Of a DNA stretch of 53,740 nt, positions 51,755 to 53,740 are shown one piece after another. Position numbers and translations under genes: made by a program. The stretch covers positions 1 to 53,740 of the forward strand of contig JAFYWX010000008.1 in assembly GCA_017546445.1 (NCBI GenBank), in the 5' to 3' direction. Position 1 is the first letter of the stretch; each line of letters begins with the position of its first letter. This DNA is from Akkermansia sp. GTDB lineage: Bacteria; Verrucomicrobiota; Verrucomicrobiia; Verrucomicrobiales; Akkermansiaceae. The notes beneath the pieces are model-generated. The model did no database searches. It saw nothing but the letters and a program-made list of their open reading frames with translations, and was not told the origin of the DNA.

Positions 51755-51810
51755 ATTCAGTATTCAGCATTTTATTCCCCGCCTCTCCACCGACCTTCCC
51801 CGAGTCTCAG

Positions 51811-51858
51811 AAAAAGGCAACGGCACCTCTACACGGATACACACGATGCAGAGGTGCC
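51811..51858 (-). terminator. Terminator of the PEP-CTERM gene
   Basis: Nine-bp stem GGCACCTCT / AGAGGTGCC with a 19-nt loop; on the minus strand TTGCCTTTTT follows. It lies between the PEP-CTERM gene and the secretion operon. The remaining 50 bases before the small gene show no clear promoter. Confidence 0.7.
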
Positions 51859-51884
51859 CGATTATGGAATAGGCTGAGAAAGAA

Positions 51885-53114
51885 TCAAGCCTGGCGGCGG
51901 CGGCGTGCCACAAGGCCGCAAAGCGCAAGCAGAGAAAGCGTTGCCGTAGCAGGCTCAGGCACATACTCTGCGCTCATCGAAACCATCACCATGCCATCCT
52001 CAGCAGTCCAGGACTGCACAGTAAGAACGGCGGAGCAATTGGTCATGCCACCAGCTGCGATCGTAACAGATGCATCCTCGGCAATCTCCAGCCCGGTGAA
52101 GGTAAGCACAAACTCTGTTGAACCAGCAGCAACCAGAACATCCGGAGTAAGGCCAAGGGTGAGCACCACGCCCTCCTCCAGCGTGACACCGCTGAGCTGG
52201 CTGCTGTTCAAATCACCCAGAATCACATAGTTCTCACCGCTGAGAGTCGCCACCCCGGCAGATGTAATGCCGGAATCAGCAAACAGGGTCAGATTGCTGA
52301 GCTCAGTACCCTCGCCATCGAGATGCAGTACAGAGTTCATCAGCACCAGATCTGCAATGGCATACTCACTCACCTTGGAAGATACCGTAAAGCTGACGTC
52401 CTCCAAAGTACCGCCCCGCAGCCCCTCCATTGTAACAGAGGTCCCAGTCAGCGTACCCGAGGCGTCCGTGTTCGTCTCATCATCGAACTCCCGGGCAGCC
52501 ACACTGATGGCATTGGTGAAATTCTCCACGAGATTCAGGCAGGATGCCCCCTGAACAGTAATGGAGGCCCCGCTCTCTGCGCTGGCAGAAAGGGCATTCA
52601 CGTCCGTCTTGACAACCACGGCCCCCTGCTCCACCACCAGATTACTCTCAAAGAATGAGTAGTCGGTCAAATCACCAGCACCGCCCAGATTCACAGTGCC
52701 GGCACCCTTTTTCACAACAATGGCAGTACCAGCAGAATCAATGGCATCCACGCCACTGCCCAGGGTAATAACATCCCCGGCTTCCACGGCATTCAGAATC
52801 AGGGTTGCCCCCTCAGACAGATAAATGTCATTAGCGTCACCCGTCCATTCCCCATCGTCATCAAACGCAAATTCTACATTATTGGCAAATTCCAGCGTAC
52901 CCTTGAGTTCCAGAGTAGCGTCTGCACCTACATAGATTGCACCGCCCATTCCGGTGGCATAACAATCGGAAAAGTTATCGTTCTCCAGCACCATGGTTTC
53001 ACCATCAGCAACGGCAAACACGCCACCGTCACCATCATTCAGCAGGTTCCGGTAATCATCTGCGACAGCTACGCCGGCAAAAAGTAGCGGTAGTATAAAG
53101 CGAGATATTTTCAT
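51885..53114 (-). CDS. PEP-CTERM surface protein with a beta-helix-like body
   Basis: A 409-residue exported protein: signal peptide (1-18, MKISRFILPLLFAGVAVA), a body of short beta-strand repeats rich in Gly, Ser, Thr and Val (autotransporter- or beta-helix-like, for example GMGGAIYVGADATLELKGTL), and a C-terminal PEP-CTERM tag, V-P-E-P at 385-388, a short hydrophobic helix and ARRRR. The tag directs exosortase-dependent processing at the cell envelope. No exosortase gene is in the window. Almost no Lys/Arg is in the body; it is acidic. Next to a type I exporter, but its signal peptide argues for Sec export. Confidence 0.88.
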   Translation of the reverse strand: MKISRFILPLLFAGVAVADDYRNLLNDGDGGVFAVADGETMVLENDNFSDCYATGMGGAIYVGADATLELKGTLEFANNVEFAFDDDGEWTGDANDIYLSEGATLILNAVEAGDVITLGSGVDAIDSAGTAIVVKKGAGTVNLGGAGDLTDYSFFESNLVVEQGAVVVKTDVNALSASAESGASITVQGASCLNLVENFTNAISVAAREFDDETNTDASGTLTGTSVTMEGLRGGTLEDVSFTVSSKVSEYAIADLVLMNSVLHLDGEGTELSNLTLFADSGITSAGVATLSGENYVILGDLNSSQLSGVTLEEGVVLTLGLTPDVLVAAGSTEFVLTFTGLEIAEDASVTIAAGGMTNCSAVLTVQSWTAEDGMVMVSMSAEYVPEPATATLSLLALCGLVARRRRQA

Positions 53115-53215
53115 AAGTTTTCAGTTGTAAAAGATAAAAAAAGGCAATTACTCATGTGCTATACCATATTTACTCTAGCCTGTACAGGAAAAAGTGTAGC
53201 AGCATTCATTTTTAT

Positions 53216-53416
53216 CACATGTGCCCCAAAGATTTCACAATTGACTGCACTATCAACACCGTTTTTGAACTTGTCTCTCCTTCTCGAAAAGGCGATTTGT
53301 GTGGGGGCTCAAATCTTTCGGAGCACGGGACTTCAGTCCCGAAAACTCAAGCGATGAGGGACTAAAGTCCCTCGCTCCGACAAAAAACAGTTGCTCGCTA
53401 GACTCCAATTTGGCAC
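53216..53416. repeat. Modular palindromic repeat element, short copy 4
   Basis: Head module CACATGTGCCCCAAAG (53216-53231), then TTCACAATTGACTGCACTAT, CAACACCGTTTT and AAGGCGATTTG, as in the copies at 3094 and 22646. The right end CTCCAATTTGG is the tail module inverted. The interior is a nested cruciform: outer CGGAGC / GCTCCG, inner GGGACT-TC-AGTCCC and GGGACT-AA-AGTCCC. It fills most of the 379-bp gap; no gene is seen in it. Confidence 0.82.
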
Positions 53417-53434
53417 AACATTCCTATAAACCAA

Positions 53435-53469
53435 CACCCCCTGGCTGCATGAGCTGCGGCCAGGGGGTG
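53435..53469 (-). terminator. Terminator of the partial gene at the right edge
   Basis: Eleven-bp stem CACCCCCTGGC / GCCAGGGGGTG; on the minus strand a short T-containing run (TTGGTTTA) follows. It is 25 bp past the stop codon. Confidence 0.65.
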
Positions 53470-53493
53470 GAATGAAGGCCTCTCCGCTATTTA

Positions 53494-53740
53494 TCAGAGG
53501 CCAGAGCCGGCAATGGCGTAGCGCTTCGTCTCACCATCCTCCTCCTTCTCCAGCTCCAGAGCGTAGGTCGTGTTGTAACGCCCGGCGCCGTTGTCGTAGG
53601 AGGCGATTTCAAGGAAATACGTTCCCGTGGCAAGCGTCAGCTCCGTATCCAGGCCGCGAGCGGCGCGCACCGTGGTCGAAAGCGTCTGCTGATAACCAGA
53701 CTCCGTAGCCTGGTAGAGACGCACCGTGGCGTTCTTCTCA
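53494..53740 (-). CDS. C-terminal end of a PPC-domain-like exported protein (partial)
   Basis: Only the last 81 or so residues are in the window; the gene continues past the right edge. The visible part (ATVRLYQATESGYQ, TELTLATGTYFLEIASYDN, GAGRYNTTYALELEKE) has the strand order of the bacterial pre-peptidase C-terminal (PPC) domain, or the closely related repeats in type I secreted proteins: hydrophobic strand, L-x-x-G-T-Y-F-L-E-I, then a G-x-G-R-Y-N-T-T-Y strand. Exported proteases and calcium-binding surface proteins carry such domains. It lies near the type I exporter and may be its cargo (inference). An upstream GTG codon in this stretch is not the start. Confidence 0.65.
   Translation of the reverse strand, partial: EKNATVRLYQATESGYQQTLSTTVRAARGLDTELTLATGTYFLEIASYDNGAGRYNTTYALELEKEEDGETKRYAIAGSGL

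Overview
The window looks like part of the chromosome of a GC-rich Verrucomicrobia bacterium, most likely an Akkermansia-like gut relative. The evidence is a PEP-CTERM protein whose tail runs V-P-E-P-A-T-A-T-L-S-L-L followed by an arginine patch (51885-53114), an ECF sigma factor of the planctomycete/verrucomicrobial type, the archaeal/bacterial-type GTP cyclohydrolase FolE2, pyruvate formate-lyase for anaerobic life, and a secreted GH18 enzyme. Taxonomy is inferred; no rRNA or tRNA gene was seen.

Layout. 1-4.2 kb: end of an ADP-forming acyl-CoA synthetase, a small membrane protein, nhaC and a secreted thioredoxin-like protein, with two large palindromic repeat elements between them. 4.2-8.2 kb: malQ, a DksA/TraR-family regulator, rpmG-rpsR and folE2. 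8.2-12.4 kb: a lipoprotein and a leftward operon serS-exbB-exbD plus two small membrane genes. 12.5-20.8 kb: phosphohexomutase, an AT-rich acyltransferase, xpt, an ECF sigma factor, a PpiD-like foldase and a POT peptide transporter. 20.9-29.2 kb: a ribbon-helix-helix protein with fmt, a third repeat element, thioredoxin/DUF4870/HD genes, rpoA-rplQ, alr and a TMEM43-like protein. 29.3-36.8 kb: Sel1, patatin and other envelope genes, an AbiE toxin-antitoxin pair with a visible operator, and a GH18 enzyme. 36.8-46.2 kb: an M3 peptidase, pflB with tandem promoters, and a 1453-residue M16 peptidase carrying an apparent cysteine-peptidase-like C-terminal half. 46.2-53.7 kb: two small envelope genes, a three-gene type I secretion operon, a PEP-CTERM protein, a fourth repeat element and the end of a protein that resembles exported PPC-domain proteins.

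Two features recur across the window. First, most operons begin with a readable sigma-70 promoter (TTGNNN, 16-18 bp, TAGAAT-like), and in many of them the predicted transcription start falls only 0-10 nt before the start codon. Almost no gene has a Shine-Dalgarno sequence, so leaderless or near-leaderless translation seems common; this also settles several start codons. Second, intergenic space is occupied by at least two families of palindromic elements: large modular elements with shared head and tail modules (four copies), and arrays of unlike short hairpins separated by a fixed AAATTCTCT-type spacer (two copies). One of these arrays encodes the last residues of a gene.
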